Shown: positions 7,630 through 16,449 of the stretch, one piece after another
Position numbering within the stretch: position 1 is the stretch's first letter
Layout: every line of letters starts with the position of its first letter
Origin: Acidobacteriota bacterium
GTDB taxonomy: Bacteria; Acidobacteriota; Thermoanaerobaculia; Gp7-AA8
Reading direction: 5' to 3'
Assembly: GCA_021325515.1 (NCBI GenBank)
Contig: JAJPHC010000057.1
Span: forward strand, 124,001-188,000
DNA: 64,000 bases
The notes under the pieces: generated by a model
Databases searched by the model: none
Seen by the model: only the letters and a program-made list of their open reading frames with translations
Told to the model about the DNA's origin: nothing
Translations under genes and position numbers: made by a program

Positions 7630-7784
7630 GTTGGTTTTCGGGGGTCACACCTGGAAAATCAACTTAACGTCATGCCAGGTCGCCACCGTTAAGTTGATTT
7701 TCCAGGTGTGACCCCCAAGAACCAACTTAACGGTCCGTCGTTAAGTTGATTTTCCAGGTGTGACCCCCGAAAACCAACTTTACT
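7624..7784. repeat. Three copies of a 46-bp imperfect palindromic repeat
   Basis: Units lie at 7624-7669, 7687-7732 and 7739-7784. The first is inverted relative to the other two. Each starts CGTTAAGTTG and, except for the decayed third copy, ends CAACTTAACG, with a conserved asymmetric core containing CCAGGTGTGACCCCC. The ends of each unit can pair, and the first can also pair with the second or third. The TAA stops of both flanking convergent genes fall inside the TTAA ends of the outer units. It may act as a bidirectional terminator or be a MITE-like or REP-like mobile repeat; no transposase lies nearby. Confidence 0.85.
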
Positions 7785-9009
7785 CGTAGCGGAGGGCGTC
7801 GATGGGGTCGAGGTGGGAGGCTTTGAGGGCGGGGAAGAAGCCGAAGGCGATTCCTACGGCGCCCGCGACGCCGAACGAGATCGCGATCGACATCGGGCTC
7901 ACCACGATCGGCCAGCCGCTCAGCTTTGCGGCCAGTGCCGAGACGCCGATGCCGGCGAGCACGCCGATCAGTCCTCCGACGATCGACAGCGTGATCGCCT
8001 CGAACAGGAACTGCAGCAGCACATGACGTCCCTTCGCGCCGATTGCCATCCGGATGCCGATCTCGCGCGTTCTCTCCGTCACGCTCACCAGCATGATGTT
8101 CATGATCCCGATCCCGCCGATCACGAGCGAGATCGCCGCGATCGACAGGAGGAGCGTCCGCAGGATCTTCATCTGCTGCTCGTTGGCCTGCGCGATCTCT
8201 TCCTGCGAGCGCATCATGAAATCGGAATCGCCGCCGGGAGGAATGCGGTGGCGCTGGCGCAGCAATCCCTCGATCTCAGTCATCGCCTGCTGCACGCCCG
8301 TCGCGTTGCGCGCCGCGGCCTGGATCATGTTGACCTTCGTCTGCCCCATCAGCCGCTTCATCACGGTCGTGTAAGGGGCGACGATCTGATCGTCCTGATC
8401 CTGTCCCATCGTGTTGCCCCCTTTTTTCTCGAGGACGCCCACGACTTTGAACGGCACGTTCTTGATGCGGACGATCTGCCCGACCGCCGCGCCCTGCGGA
8501 AAGAGATTGTCGGCAACCGTCTGGCCGATCACGCACACTTTGGCCGCCGAGCGCACATCCGCATCGGTGAAGAACTGGCCGTCCGAGAGATTCCACGCGC
8601 GGATGAACGGCCAGTCGACGCCGACACCCATGACCGACGTTCCCCAGTTCAACTCGCCGGCGACCGCCTGTCCCGCCGTTCGCATGATGACGGAGACGTA
8701 GGCAACGGACGGACACTCGGCCTTGATCGCATCGGCATCCTCGACGGTCATCGTCGACTGTCCTGTGAAGATGCGGGCGCCGCTCTGCGTCGCGGCTCCG
8801 GGGAAGATCATGATGAAGTTCGAGCCGAGGGAGTTGATCGTCTCCTGAATGGACTGCGTCGCACCGTTGCCGATGGCGACGACGACGATCACGCATCCGA
8901 CGCCGATCACGATGCCGAGCATCGTGAGGAACGAGCGAAGCTTGTTGCGGAAAATCGCTTTCAGTCCGACGATCGTGATGTTGCCGAGGCGAGTGACTGC
9001 ATTCTTCAT
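7780..9009 (-). CDS. MacB-type ABC transporter permease
   Basis: A 409-residue protein with one N-terminal transmembrane helix (about 25-48), a long extracytoplasmic domain and three C-terminal helices that include the FtsX-like block RTREIGIRMAIGAKGRHVLLQFLFEA. In MacB the ATPase is fused to this permease; here it is a separate gene whose TGA overlaps this ATG in ATGA. MacB-type exporters are mechanotransmission pumps that work with a MacA adaptor and an outer membrane channel. No TolC is encoded beside it; the only one in the window belongs to the RND operon at 50.7 kb. The substrate is unknown. Confidence 0.92.
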   Translation of the reverse strand: MKNAVTRLGNITIVGLKAIFRNKLRSFLTMLGIVIGVGCVIVVVAIGNGATQSIQETINSLGSNFIMIFPGAATQSGARIFTGQSTMTVEDADAIKAECPSVAYVSVIMRTAGQAVAGELNWGTSVMGVGVDWPFIRAWNLSDGQFFTDADVRSAAKVCVIGQTVADNLFPQGAAVGQIVRIKNVPFKVVGVLEKKGGNTMGQDQDDQIVAPYTTVMKRLMGQTKVNMIQAAARNATGVQQAMTEIEGLLRQRHRIPPGGDSDFMMRSQEEIAQANEQQMKILRTLLLSIAAISLVIGGIGIMNIMLVSVTERTREIGIRMAIGAKGRHVLLQFLFEAITLSIVGGLIGVLAGIGVSALAAKLSGWPIVVSPMSIAISFGVAGAVGIAFGFFPALKASHLDPIDALRYE

Positions 9010-9770
9010 GGCGAGACCCGTGTGGCCGCGGTGGCCGCGACCGGTGGAGCGATGCCCTTTCCGGCGACACGAACCTGTTCGATGCGCTGGTCGCTCTGGA
9101 TGAGGCCATCGCGTACGTGGACGATGCGCCGCGCATGCTGCGCGATGTCCGGCTCGTGAGTGATGAGCACCACCGTTTTTCCGTCGTCGTTGAGTTGCTG
9201 GAAGATTCCCATGATCTCTTCCGAGGTGCGCGAATCGAGATTGCCGGTCGGTTCGTCGGCGAGGAGGATCGCGGGGTTGGTCACGAGCGCGCGCGCGATC
9301 GCGACGCGCTGCTGTTGTCCGCCGGAGAGTTGCGACGGCTGGTTGTTCTCGCGGCCCGCGAGTCCCACGCGATGCAGCGAGTCGAGCGCCGCCTGCCTTC
9401 TCTGCCCGCGCGTGAGCCCGAGCTCGCCGTACAACATCGGCAGCTCGACGTTCTCCAGCGCCGAAGTCCGCGCCAGCAGATTGAAGCTTTGAAAGACGAA
9501 GCCGATCTTCGCATTGCGAATGACGGCGCGCTGATCGCGATTCAGCGTCGAGACATCGATGCCATCGAGCAGGTACGTGCCGCTGGTCGGCCGGTCGAGG
9601 CAGCCGACGATGTTCATCAGCGTCGACTTGCCTGACCCCGACGGTCCCATGATCGCGACGAAGTCTCCTTCTTCGACGAGGAGGTCGACGCCCGCGAGTG
9701 CGCGCACTTCGACCTCACCCATGCTGTAGACCTTCGTCAGGCTGTGAATCTCGATGACGGCGCGTGCCAC
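9006..9770 (-). CDS. ABC transporter ATPase of the MacB/LolD type
   Basis: A 254-residue ATPase starting at GTG 9770. Walker A is GPSGSGKST (42-50), the Q-loop is FVFQSFNLL, the signature [13 protein letters not shown] starts at 148, and Walker [14 protein letters not shown] follows. The length and the lysine-less [18 protein letters not shown] opening are typical of the MacB/LolD group. The last 30 residues extend beyond the usual domain. Its start overlaps the stop of the adaptor gene by one base and its stop overlaps the permease start, so the three genes form one coupled operon, adaptor-ATPase-permease. Confidence 0.94.
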   Translation of the reverse strand: MARAVIEIHSLTKVYSMGEVEVRALAGVDLLVEEGDFVAIMGPSGSGKSTLMNIVGCLDRPTSGTYLLDGIDVSTLNRDQRAVIRNAKIGFVFQSFNLLARTSALENVELPMLYGELGLTRGQRRQAALDSLHRVGLAGRENNQPSQLSGGQQQRVAIARALVTNPAILLADEPTGNLDSRTSEEIMGIFQQLNDDGKTVVLITHEPDIAQHARRIVHVRDGLIQSDQRIEQVRVAGKGIAPPVAATAATRVSP

Positions 9771-11050
9771 TATCGGCCTCTTCCTCCGCCACCGCCGCCC
9801 GGACGTCCGCCGCCGCCCTGCATGCCGCCGCCGAACGCCGCCGGTCCTTCGACCTTCGTCGTCGCGAGGCCGACGATGATCGGATCGCCCACGCTCAGTC
9901 CCTCGAGGACCTCCGTGTAATGACCATCACTGATGCCGGTGCGGATCTGCACGGCCTTCGGCTTCTTGTCGGGGCCGAGGAGGTAGACGGTCTGCTGTTT
10001 GGCGGGCGCTTTTCCGCCGGCGTTGCCGAACGCGTTTGCGGCGCCGGCGATGCCGCGGCGGTGTTGTCCCATCTGTGCGGCAGCGCGCTCCGGTGCCGCG
10101 TTGTTCGCGGTCGAGGTCTGCTCCGCAGACTTCGACTCGCTGCTCTTCGACTCGTCGTCCGCCGGCTTGAAGCGCAGCGCACCGTTAGGAATGCGCAGCA
10201 CGTCCGCCACCGTCGCGACTTCGATCGTGACGTTCGCGGTCGTCTTCGGCTTCAAGAGCTCTTCCGGATTGTCGACTTCGATGATGACGGGATACGTGAC
10301 GACGTTCTGCGCGACGCTCGCGTTGAGGCGGATCTGCGAGATGCGGCCGCGGAATTCGCGATCGGGGAACGAGTCGACCGTGAATCGCGCCGGCTGCCCG
10401 ATCTGCACACGTCCGATGTCCGATTGATCGACGTCTGCCTGCACCTGCATCTTGCGCAGATCCTGTGCGATCTGGAACAGCGTCGGTGCCTGGAACGAGG
10501 CCGCGACGGTCTGGCCGACATCGTAGGCGCGATCGATGACGATGCCGTCGATCGGCGACACGATCTTCGTGTAGCGAAGATTGGTGTTGGACTGACTCAG
10601 TGCGGCGAGCGCCTGCTGCACGCCGGCCTCCGCCTCTTCGTATTGCGACTTCGCAGCATCGAGATCGGCCTGCGCGGCGAGCCCGCTCGCGGCGAGACGG
10701 CGCTGGCGATCGAACGTGATCTTCGCGTTCGCAGCGGTCACCTTCGCCTTGGTCACATCCGCCTGCCGCTGCTCGACCTGCGCCTGAAACGGAGTCGGAT
10801 CGAGCTCGGCCAGCAGTTGTCCCTTGTGCACGCGGCTGTTGAAGTCCGCGTAGAGGCGCGCGATCACGCCTGAGACCTGGCTGCCGACCTGAACGGTCGT
10901 GACGGCGGAGAGCGTGCCGGTGGCGGTGACCGTCATCGTGATGTTGCCGCGGTCGACCTTCTCTACTTTGTACTGATCGGTTTTCTTGCCTCGTCCCTTG
11001 CAGGCGACGAGCGCTGCGAGGGCAAGGATGGTGAGTGTCTTACGTCGCAC
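9770..11050 (-). CDS. MacA-like periplasmic adaptor lipoprotein
   Basis: A 426-residue adaptor. Start is GTG 11050, supported by GGAGGAG ten bases upstream. The signal peptide ends ALVACKG, a lipobox with Cys17. The lipoyl/barrel-sandwich halves are around VQVGSQVSGVIARLYADF and IVSPIDGIVIDRAYDVGQ, separated by a coiled-coil hairpin (about 95-165). A beta-barrel and membrane-proximal region follow. Between them, at about 300-350, is a Ser/Ala-rich low-complexity insert, and the tail after FGGGMQ is almost only Gly and Arg, which is unusual. It is the first gene of the MacAB operon. Confidence 0.9.
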   Translation of the reverse strand: MRRKTLTILALAALVACKGRGKKTDQYKVEKVDRGNITMTVTATGTLSAVTTVQVGSQVSGVIARLYADFNSRVHKGQLLAELDPTPFQAQVEQRQADVTKAKVTAANAKITFDRQRRLAASGLAAQADLDAAKSQYEEAEAGVQQALAALSQSNTNLRYTKIVSPIDGIVIDRAYDVGQTVAASFQAPTLFQIAQDLRKMQVQADVDQSDIGRVQIGQPARFTVDSFPDREFRGRISQIRLNASVAQNVVTYPVIIEVDNPEELLKPKTTANVTIEVATVADVLRIPNGALRFKPADDESKSSESKSAEQTSTANNAAPERAAAQMGQHRRGIAGAANAFGNAGGKAPAKQQTVYLLGPDKKPKAVQIRTGISDGHYTEVLEGLSVGDPIIVGLATTKVEGPAAFGGGMQGGGGRPGGGGGGRGR

Positions 11051-11128
11051 GTGCTGAAGCTCCTCCGCGAGGTACGACTCAACGATCCGAACGTTGAATC
11101 CGGGGGAGTGTAATGCACGGTCGGAGCC

Positions 11129-12907
11129 TCAGCGGAGAACGTCACCAAGAATTCGCGCGAAGGCCTCGGCCGGGTTGTCGCCGACGCGATACTCCTCCGG
11201 CTTCATCTCGTAGCGAAAGACGGTGCGGCCGCCTTTCGTGATGGATGCCGTCGCGCTGCGGCGCTTGCGGCCGCGGCCGAGGTGCTCGAGCGCGCCATCG
11301 AAACGGATGACCACGTCAGCGCCGTCCGCGACGGTGAGGTCGTGTTTCGTGAGGATTCGCGCCAGCTCCGCGGTGAGCGCGGCGTCGCTGCCACGAATCG
11401 CGACCTTGTGCGTGCCGTTGAGTGCGTGCTGCGCGTTGGCAATGGCGGTTTCGTTTGCATCGCCATCGCCCCCTTCGATGTAGGGGACGACGCTGCTGTT
11501 GCTGTGGGGGACGGACGTCTCTTCCGTCCTCGTCGACGTCGGTGCCGGTGCCGGCGCCGGCGCCGGCGTCGTTACCGTTTCCGGAGTGAGCGGACGAGAC
11601 GTCCGCTCCCCACTCGGCGGAGGTGCAGCCGTGGCTGTCGTCGTCGTGACAGGGGGCTGCGTCTGCGTCACTTCGATCGTGGTCTGCGCCGCAGTTGCCG
11701 GCGCGGGAGGAGCGGCCGCAACCGTAACTGTGACCGGCGGCACTGCTGCAACGGCTGGTTGGGATCTCGGCTTCATCAGCAGGACGAAGACGACGGCGAC
11801 GACGGCAAACGCCAGCAGGAATGCGACGCCGATCCCGGCGTAAAGCGCGCCGCGGTTCTTCTTCGCCGGCGCCACGGCCGGCGGCCTCGTGATGATGGTC
11901 GGCGCCGCCGGTGCTCTCGCGGGAGCGGGGACTGGTGTCTGCAGCAGCGTTGCATCCGCCTGCGTGCCGGTGAGCGACTGTTCGATCTGATCGAGTGCGT
12001 TCGCCATTTCGCCGGCGGTGGCGAAGCGCTTCGTGCGATCGCGCTCGAGGGCGCGCAGCAGGACGCTCTTCAGATTCGCAGGCATGTCGGGCGGGAGCAC
12101 GGGAATGGGGATCACCTGCGAGCCCGAGGCGTGGTGCATCAGATACTGATGGGGAGAGGTCGCCTCGAACGGCGGGCGGCCGGTGAGCATTTCAAAGAGG
12201 ACGACGCCGAGCGAGTAGACATCGGCGCGGCCGTCGATCTTGTCGCCGTCGGCGAGGATGCCGAGGTGCTCCGGCGACGCGTAACGCAGCTTGCCGACGA
12301 AGATGCCCGTCTTCGTGACGGCATGATCGATGTCCTCGGACTTCGCGACGCCGAGGTCGATGATCTTGACCTCGTCGTTGTGCGTGACCATCAGATTCTC
12401 GGGACTGATGTCGCGATGGACGATCCCGGCTTTGTGAATCGCATCGAGGCCGCGCGCCGCCTGTGCGGCGAGGCGCACGGCGCGCCGCGCGGGCAGCACG
12501 CCCTGTCGCCTCACGATCTGCGCGATGTTCTCTCCCTCGATGAAGTCGGAGACCATGTAGTGCGAGTGGTCGGGAAGCTCGGCGAAATCCTGGATCGTCG
12601 CCACGTTGGGATGCTGGACGCGGGTGGCGAGCTTCGCTTCGCGGAGAAAGCGGTCATGGGCCTCGCTGCTTTCCGCGATCTGCGGCCGGATCACCTTGAC
12701 GACGCGCGTGGTGCCGAGGAAGGTGTGCTCGACTTTGTAGACCTCGCCCATGCCGCCGGCGCCGAGGCGCTCGATGATCTTGTACTTGCCGTCGATCGGC
12801 TCGTCTGCGTAGCGGCGGAGAAAGTCGGTGATCGGTTCACCGCAATGCGGGCAGGCCTTGAAATTCCGGTCGATTTCCGCGCGGCACCGAGGGCAGTGAA
12901 AGGCCAT
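11129..12907 (-). CDS. Zinc-ribbon Ser/Thr protein kinase with extracytoplasmic domain
   Basis: A 592-residue kinase if started at ATG 12907 (another ATG lies at 12922). A zinc ribbon uses Cys5, Cys8, Cys19 and Cys22. The Hanks-type kinase domain follows: glycine loop GAGGMGEV near 49-56, Lys71, HRDISPEN with Asp166, and DLG in place of DFG with Asp184. One transmembrane helix lies at about 354-378. Outside the cell are a Pro/Thr/Ala-rich stretch and a compact C-terminal domain of about 100 residues that resembles a nucleic-acid-unrelated alpha/beta fold I cannot name. It is divergent from the bactofilin gene. The linker contains one of the dispersed 19-bp palindromes. Confidence 0.93.
   Translation of the reverse strand: MAFHCPRCRAEIDRNFKACPHCGEPITDFLRRYADEPIDGKYKIIERLGAGGMGEVYKVEHTFLGTTRVVKVIRPQIAESSEAHDRFLREAKLATRVQHPNVATIQDFAELPDHSHYMVSDFIEGENIAQIVRRQGVLPARRAVRLAAQAARGLDAIHKAGIVHRDISPENLMVTHNDEVKIIDLGVAKSEDIDHAVTKTGIFVGKLRYASPEHLGILADGDKIDGRADVYSLGVVLFEMLTGRPPFEATSPHQYLMHHASGSQVIPIPVLPPDMPANLKSVLLRALERDRTKRFATAGEMANALDQIEQSLTGTQADATLLQTPVPAPARAPAAPTIITRPPAVAPAKKNRGALYAGIGVAFLLAFAVVAVVFVLLMKPRSQPAVAAVPPVTVTVAAAPPAPATAAQTTIEVTQTQPPVTTTTATAAPPPSGERTSRPLTPETVTTPAPAPAPAPTSTRTEETSVPHSNSSVVPYIEGGDGDANETAIANAQHALNGTHKVAIRGSDAALTAELARILTKHDLTVADGADVVIRFDGALEHLGRGRKRRSATASITKGGRTVFRYEMKPEEYRVGDNPAEAFARILGDVLR
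11589..11607. repeat. Dispersed palindrome AGCGGACG-AGA-CGTCCGCT inside kinase gene
   Basis: A perfect eight-base inverted repeat around AGA. The same core, GCGGACG-AGA-CGTCCGC, occurs at 18493-18509 and, as GCGGACG-YCT-CGTCCGC, in every unit of the 28.6-29.2 kb array. Here it is read in frame and encodes part of the Pro/Thr-rich linker of the kinase, suggesting that a mobile palindrome was inserted into a tolerant part of the protein. Confidence 0.7.
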
Positions 12908-12983
12908 GAACAGGCCAATCATAGTGGAGTGCGCCGGTGATATGCTTTCGCCCCCGAAAACACGGTCCGAGGTCGATCAACCC

Positions 12984-13415
12984 ATGGCCCTCTTCTCGAA
13001 AGACACACCTGCCGCTCCGAAGCCTGTGCCGCGCGTGGAACCGCAGGCGCACGCCGCGGGCGGAGCTACGCACATCGGTCCCCAGACCAGCATCGAGGGA
13101 ACGGTGACGGGGAGCGATCGCGTGGTGATCGAGGGGAGCGTCAAGGGGAAGATCAACCTCACGAGTGATCTGCACGTCGGCAGGCAGGCGCGGGTCGAAG
13201 CCGCGGTGCATGCGAAGAACGTGATCATCGAGGGAAAGCTCACCGGCGACATCTCAGCAGATGATCGCGTGGAGCTCGTAATGACAGCGACCGTCGACGG
13301 CAACATCAAGGCGCCGAAGATCGTCGTGGCGGAAGGCGCGAAGTTCCGCGGCTCCGTCGATATGGGATCGCCAAAGCCGAAGGAAGAAGCGGCGCAGCAG
13401 GCGAAGACGAAATAA
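12984..13415 (+). CDS. Bactofilin (polymer-forming cytoskeletal protein)
   Basis: A 143-residue protein starting at ATG 12984, eleven bases after GAGG. The core from about 28 to 125 is a run of short beta-helix turns such as GPQTSIEGTVTGSDRVVIEGSVKGKI, with the hydrophobic spacing typical of bactofilins; both termini are Pro- or Lys-rich and disordered, as usual. Bactofilins polymerise without nucleotide and act as scaffolds in cell shape or polar organisation. It is transcribed away from the zinc-ribbon kinase, with about 75 bases shared for promoters. Confidence 0.93.
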   Translation: MALFSKDTPAAPKPVPRVEPQAHAAGGATHIGPQTSIEGTVTGSDRVVIEGSVKGKINLTSDLHVGRQARVEAAVHAKNVIIEGKLTGDISADDRVELVMTATVDGNIKAPKIVVAEGAKFRGSVDMGSPKPKEEAAQQAKTK

Positions 13416-13460
13416 CCGCGCGCCATCTCACGCGCATCACAAACATTGGAGGTTTCTTAC

Positions 13461-14999
13461 ATGTCCGCAACCGCTACCACTCCGCTTCATGAACAGTACT
13501 CGCTGCGCGCACCGCGCGAGTACGGCAACTACATCGACGGCGAATGGGTGAAGTCGTCGTCAGGCCAGACGTTCGAGAACCGCAATCCGGCGAACAGCGA
13601 TGACCTCATCGGCACGTTCCAGGAATCGAATTCGGACGACACCGCGCAGGCAGTCGATGCAGCGCAGCGCGCGTTCGAGGGCTGGCGCCTGACGCCGGCG
13701 CCGAAGCGCGGTGAGCTGATCTATCGCGCGGCGGAGATCCTCAAGCGCGACAAGGAAAAGATCGCGCGCGAAATGACGCGCGAGATGGGCAAGGTCCTCG
13801 ACGAGACGAAGGGCGACGTGCAGGAAGCAATCGACCTCGCCTACCTGATGGCGGGAGAAGGCCGCCGGCTGCACGGCGTGACCACGCCGTCGGAACTGCC
13901 GAACAAGTTCAACATGTGCGTCCGCATGCCGCTCGGCGTCGCGGGCCTCATCACGCCGTGGAACTTCCCGATCGCGATTCCGGCGTGGAAGTCGATGCCG
14001 GCGCTCGTCGCAGGAAACACGATCGTCATCAAGCCGGCGTCGCTCACGCCGCTCTCGGTCGTCATGCTGGCGGAAGCGCTGGCTGAAGCGGGACTGCCGA
14101 AGGGCGTGTTCAACGTCGTCACCGGCGGCGGCCGCGAAGTCGGCGAACCGCTCATCAAGAATCCGCACACGAAGGTCATCTCCTTCACCGGCTCGACGGA
14201 AGTCGGCCGCGACATCTCGATCGCCTGCGCGCCGACGTTCAAGCGCCTCCATCTGGAGATGGGCGGCAAGAACGTGATCATGGTGATGGACGACGCCGAC
14301 GTCGATCTCGCGGTCGATGGCGCCCTGTGGGGCGCATTCGGCACCGCCGGACAGCGCTGCACCGCCGCCTCGCGCCTCGTCGTGCACAAGAAGGTGTATC
14401 AGCAGTTCGTCGACAAGCTCGTGGGGCGGACGAAGAAGCTCAAGGTCGGCTTCGGTCTCGACCGTGTCGACATGGGTCCGAACATCTCCGCCGGCCAGGT
14501 GGAGACCGTGAAGAAGTACGTGAAGATCGGCAGGGACGAAGGGGCGACGTGCGTCGCCGGCGGCAACGAGCTGCGCGATGACGCCTACGCGAAAGGCCAC
14601 TTCCACGAGCCGACCGTATTCGCCGATGTGAAGCCCGACATGCGCATCGCGCAGGAGGAGATCTTCGGACCGGTGACGGCGGTGATTCCGTGCGAAGACC
14701 TCGAGGATGCGATCAGGATCGGCAACGGCGTCCGCTACGGTCTGTCGTCGTCGATCTACACGCGCGATGTGAACAAGGCATTCGTCGCCATGCGCGACAT
14801 GTACACGGGCATCTTCTACGTCAACGCTCCGACGATCGGTGCGGAGACGCATCTGCCGTTCGGCGGCACGAAGGAGACCGGCAACGGTCATCGCGAGGCC
14901 GGCGTGGCGGGCATCGACGTGTTCACGGAGTGGAAGTCGTGCTACATCGACTACTCCGGCTCGCTGCAGCGCGCGCAGATCGACACGGAGGAGATCTAG
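13461..14999 (+). CDS. NAD(P)-dependent aldehyde dehydrogenase
   Basis: A 512-residue protein starting at ATG 13461, eight bases after GGAGG. All aldehyde dehydrogenase hallmarks are visible: PWNFP with Asn168, Lys191 in KPAS, the cofactor loop FTGSTEVGR, Glu266 in LEMGGKN and the nucleophile Cys300 in GQRCTAASR. The C terminus has [20 protein letters not shown], a variant shared with a broad succinate/betaine/aminoadipate semialdehyde group. The exact substrate is not readable. The start of the M28 peptidase gene follows after two bases, so they are probably co-transcribed, though a metabolic link is not obvious. Confidence 0.95.
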   Translation: MSATATTPLHEQYSLRAPREYGNYIDGEWVKSSSGQTFENRNPANSDDLIGTFQESNSDDTAQAVDAAQRAFEGWRLTPAPKRGELIYRAAEILKRDKEKIAREMTREMGKVLDETKGDVQEAIDLAYLMAGEGRRLHGVTTPSELPNKFNMCVRMPLGVAGLITPWNFPIAIPAWKSMPALVAGNTIVIKPASLTPLSVVMLAEALAEAGLPKGVFNVVTGGGREVGEPLIKNPHTKVISFTGSTEVGRDISIACAPTFKRLHLEMGGKNVIMVMDDADVDLAVDGALWGAFGTAGQRCTAASRLVVHKKVYQQFVDKLVGRTKKLKVGFGLDRVDMGPNISAGQVETVKKYVKIGRDEGATCVAGGNELRDDAYAKGHFHEPTVFADVKPDMRIAQEEIFGPVTAVIPCEDLEDAIRIGNGVRYGLSSSIYTRDVNKAFVAMRDMYTGIFYVNAPTIGAETHLPFGGTKETGNGHREAGVAGIDVFTEWKSCYIDYSGSLQRAQIDTEEI

Positions 15000-15001
15000 G
15001 A

Positions 15002-16336
15002 GTGCGGTGGCTCGCCGCCGCAACGTTGCTTTCGATCGTGGTGCCGGCGTCCGCACAGGATGCCGGCACACTCGTCTCGAGCGCACTCGCGAAGACGACG
15101 TCGTACGAGACGCTCTCCTGGCTGACGGATGAAATCGGCCCGCGTCCTTCGGGATCCGCGAATGCAGCGCGCGCGGTCGAATGGACGGCGGGGCAGTTCC
15201 GCGCGTGGGGCATCGACGTGCGGACGGAGAAGGTCGTCGTGCCGCACTGGGTGCGCGGCGAAGAGCGCGCGTCGCTCGTCTCGCATCGCGATCAGAAGAT
15301 CGTGCTGACCGCCCTCGGCGGCAGCGTGGCCACGCCGGCCGCGGGGATCACGGCCGACGTCGTCGAAGTCTCTTCGTACGACGAGCTGAAGCAACTCGGC
15401 GCGAAGGTGCGCGGCAGGATCGTCTATTACAACAACCCGATGGATCCGGAGCTCGTGAAGTCGGGGCGCGCGTTCGAAGCGTATTCACGCGCGGTGATCT
15501 ATCGCGGATCGGGCGCGAGCCGGGCGGCGGAGTACGGCGCGGTGGCCGTCGTGATTCGCAGCGTGGCGTCGGCCTCGCTGCGCACACCGCACACCGGCGC
15601 GATGCGCTACGACCCGAAGCATCCGAAGATTCCCGCGGCGGCGATGACGACGGAAGATGCCGATCTCGTGCACCGCCTCCTCGCGCGCGGCGACCGAGTG
15701 CAGATGCACATGCTGCTGACGCCGAAGACTCTGCCGGATGTCGAGTCGGCGAATGTCGTCGCCGAGATTCGCGGCAGCGAGAAGCCGGACGAGATCGTGC
15801 TCATCGGCGGCCATCTCGATTCGTGGGATCTCGGCACCGGCGCGATCGATGATGGGTCGGGAGTGGCGATGGTGATGGATGCGATGCGCATCATCAGAGA
15901 GTCGGGGCTGCGCCCGAAGCGAACGATCCGCGCCGTGCTCTTCATGAACGAGGAGAATGGACTCAATGGCGGCCGCGCGTATTTCGCGGCGCACAAGAAC
16001 GACAAGCACGTTGCGGCGATCGAGACCGATGCCGGTGCCGCTCTGCCGACGGGATTCAGGACGACGTTGAAAGGCGATGCACTCGACGCGCTCACCGCGC
16101 GCACGAAAGTTCTCGACGGCCTCGGCGCCAACAGGTTCGAGCATACGGCGGAAACAGGCGCGGACACTTCGTTCCTGATCGAGAACGGGACCGTCGGCTT
16201 CAGCCTCGTGCCCGACCCGCTGCACTATTTCGACTACCACCACACCGCGGCCGACACGCTGGACAAGATCGACGCAAGGGAACTGCAGCAGGACACGGCG
16301 GCAATCCTCGCGCTGACCTGGCTCCTCGCGAACTGA
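15002..16336 (+). CDS. Secreted M28 metallopeptidase, carboxypeptidase Q-like
   Basis: A 444-residue protein starting at GTG 15002; the upstream TAG of the dehydrogenase gene forms part of a TAGGAG sequence. The signal peptide ends at PASAQ. A PA-type domain (about 110-215) is inserted before the catalytic part. Predicted zinc ligands and catalytic residues are His271 and Asp283 (GGHLDSWDLGTGAIDD), Glu317 and Glu318 (NEENG), Asp343 (ETDAG) and His413 or His414 (DYHHTAADT). This architecture matches plasma glutamate carboxypeptidase, which releases N-terminal residues from peptides and dipeptides. It is one of three secreted peptidases with a PA domain in the window. Confidence 0.92.
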   Translation: MRWLAAATLLSIVVPASAQDAGTLVSSALAKTTSYETLSWLTDEIGPRPSGSANAARAVEWTAGQFRAWGIDVRTEKVVVPHWVRGEERASLVSHRDQKIVLTALGGSVATPAAGITADVVEVSSYDELKQLGAKVRGRIVYYNNPMDPELVKSGRAFEAYSRAVIYRGSGASRAAEYGAVAVVIRSVASASLRTPHTGAMRYDPKHPKIPAAAMTTEDADLVHRLLARGDRVQMHMLLTPKTLPDVESANVVAEIRGSEKPDEIVLIGGHLDSWDLGTGAIDDGSGVAMVMDAMRIIRESGLRPKRTIRAVLFMNEENGLNGGRAYFAAHKNDKHVAAIETDAGAALPTGFRTTLKGDALDALTARTKVLDGLGANRFEHTAETGADTSFLIENGTVGFSLVPDPLHYFDYHHTAADTLDKIDARELQQDTAAILALTWLLAN

Positions 16337-16365
16337 TTCCTTCGTGGAGTGACAGGCGCTCCTTG

Positions 16366-16426
16366 GTGGAGCGACAGGCGCCTCGCCTGTCGGCTCGGTG
16401 GACAGGCGAGGCGCCTGTCCCTCCAC
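16366..16426. repeat. 26-bp inverted repeat with self-palindromic arms
   Basis: Arms at 16366-16391 and 16401-16426 are inverted copies differing at one base, separated by nine bases. Each arm contains the sequence GACAGGCG-CCT-CGCCTGTC or its complement, so it can also fold alone. A partial third copy, GTGGAGTGACAGGCG, starts at 16354. It sits between the M28 and the sulfatase-fold genes, 30 bases after the former's stop. It may act as a terminator or be a REP-like element. Confidence 0.8.
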
Positions 16427-16449
16427 GAGATGTGCAACGATTGCGGGCG

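Noticed and set aside
13560-15086. A 508-codon open frame opposite the aldehyde dehydrogenase gene
   Set aside because: The aldehyde dehydrogenase has every catalytic motif; the antisense product is Arg/Asp-rich without motifs.
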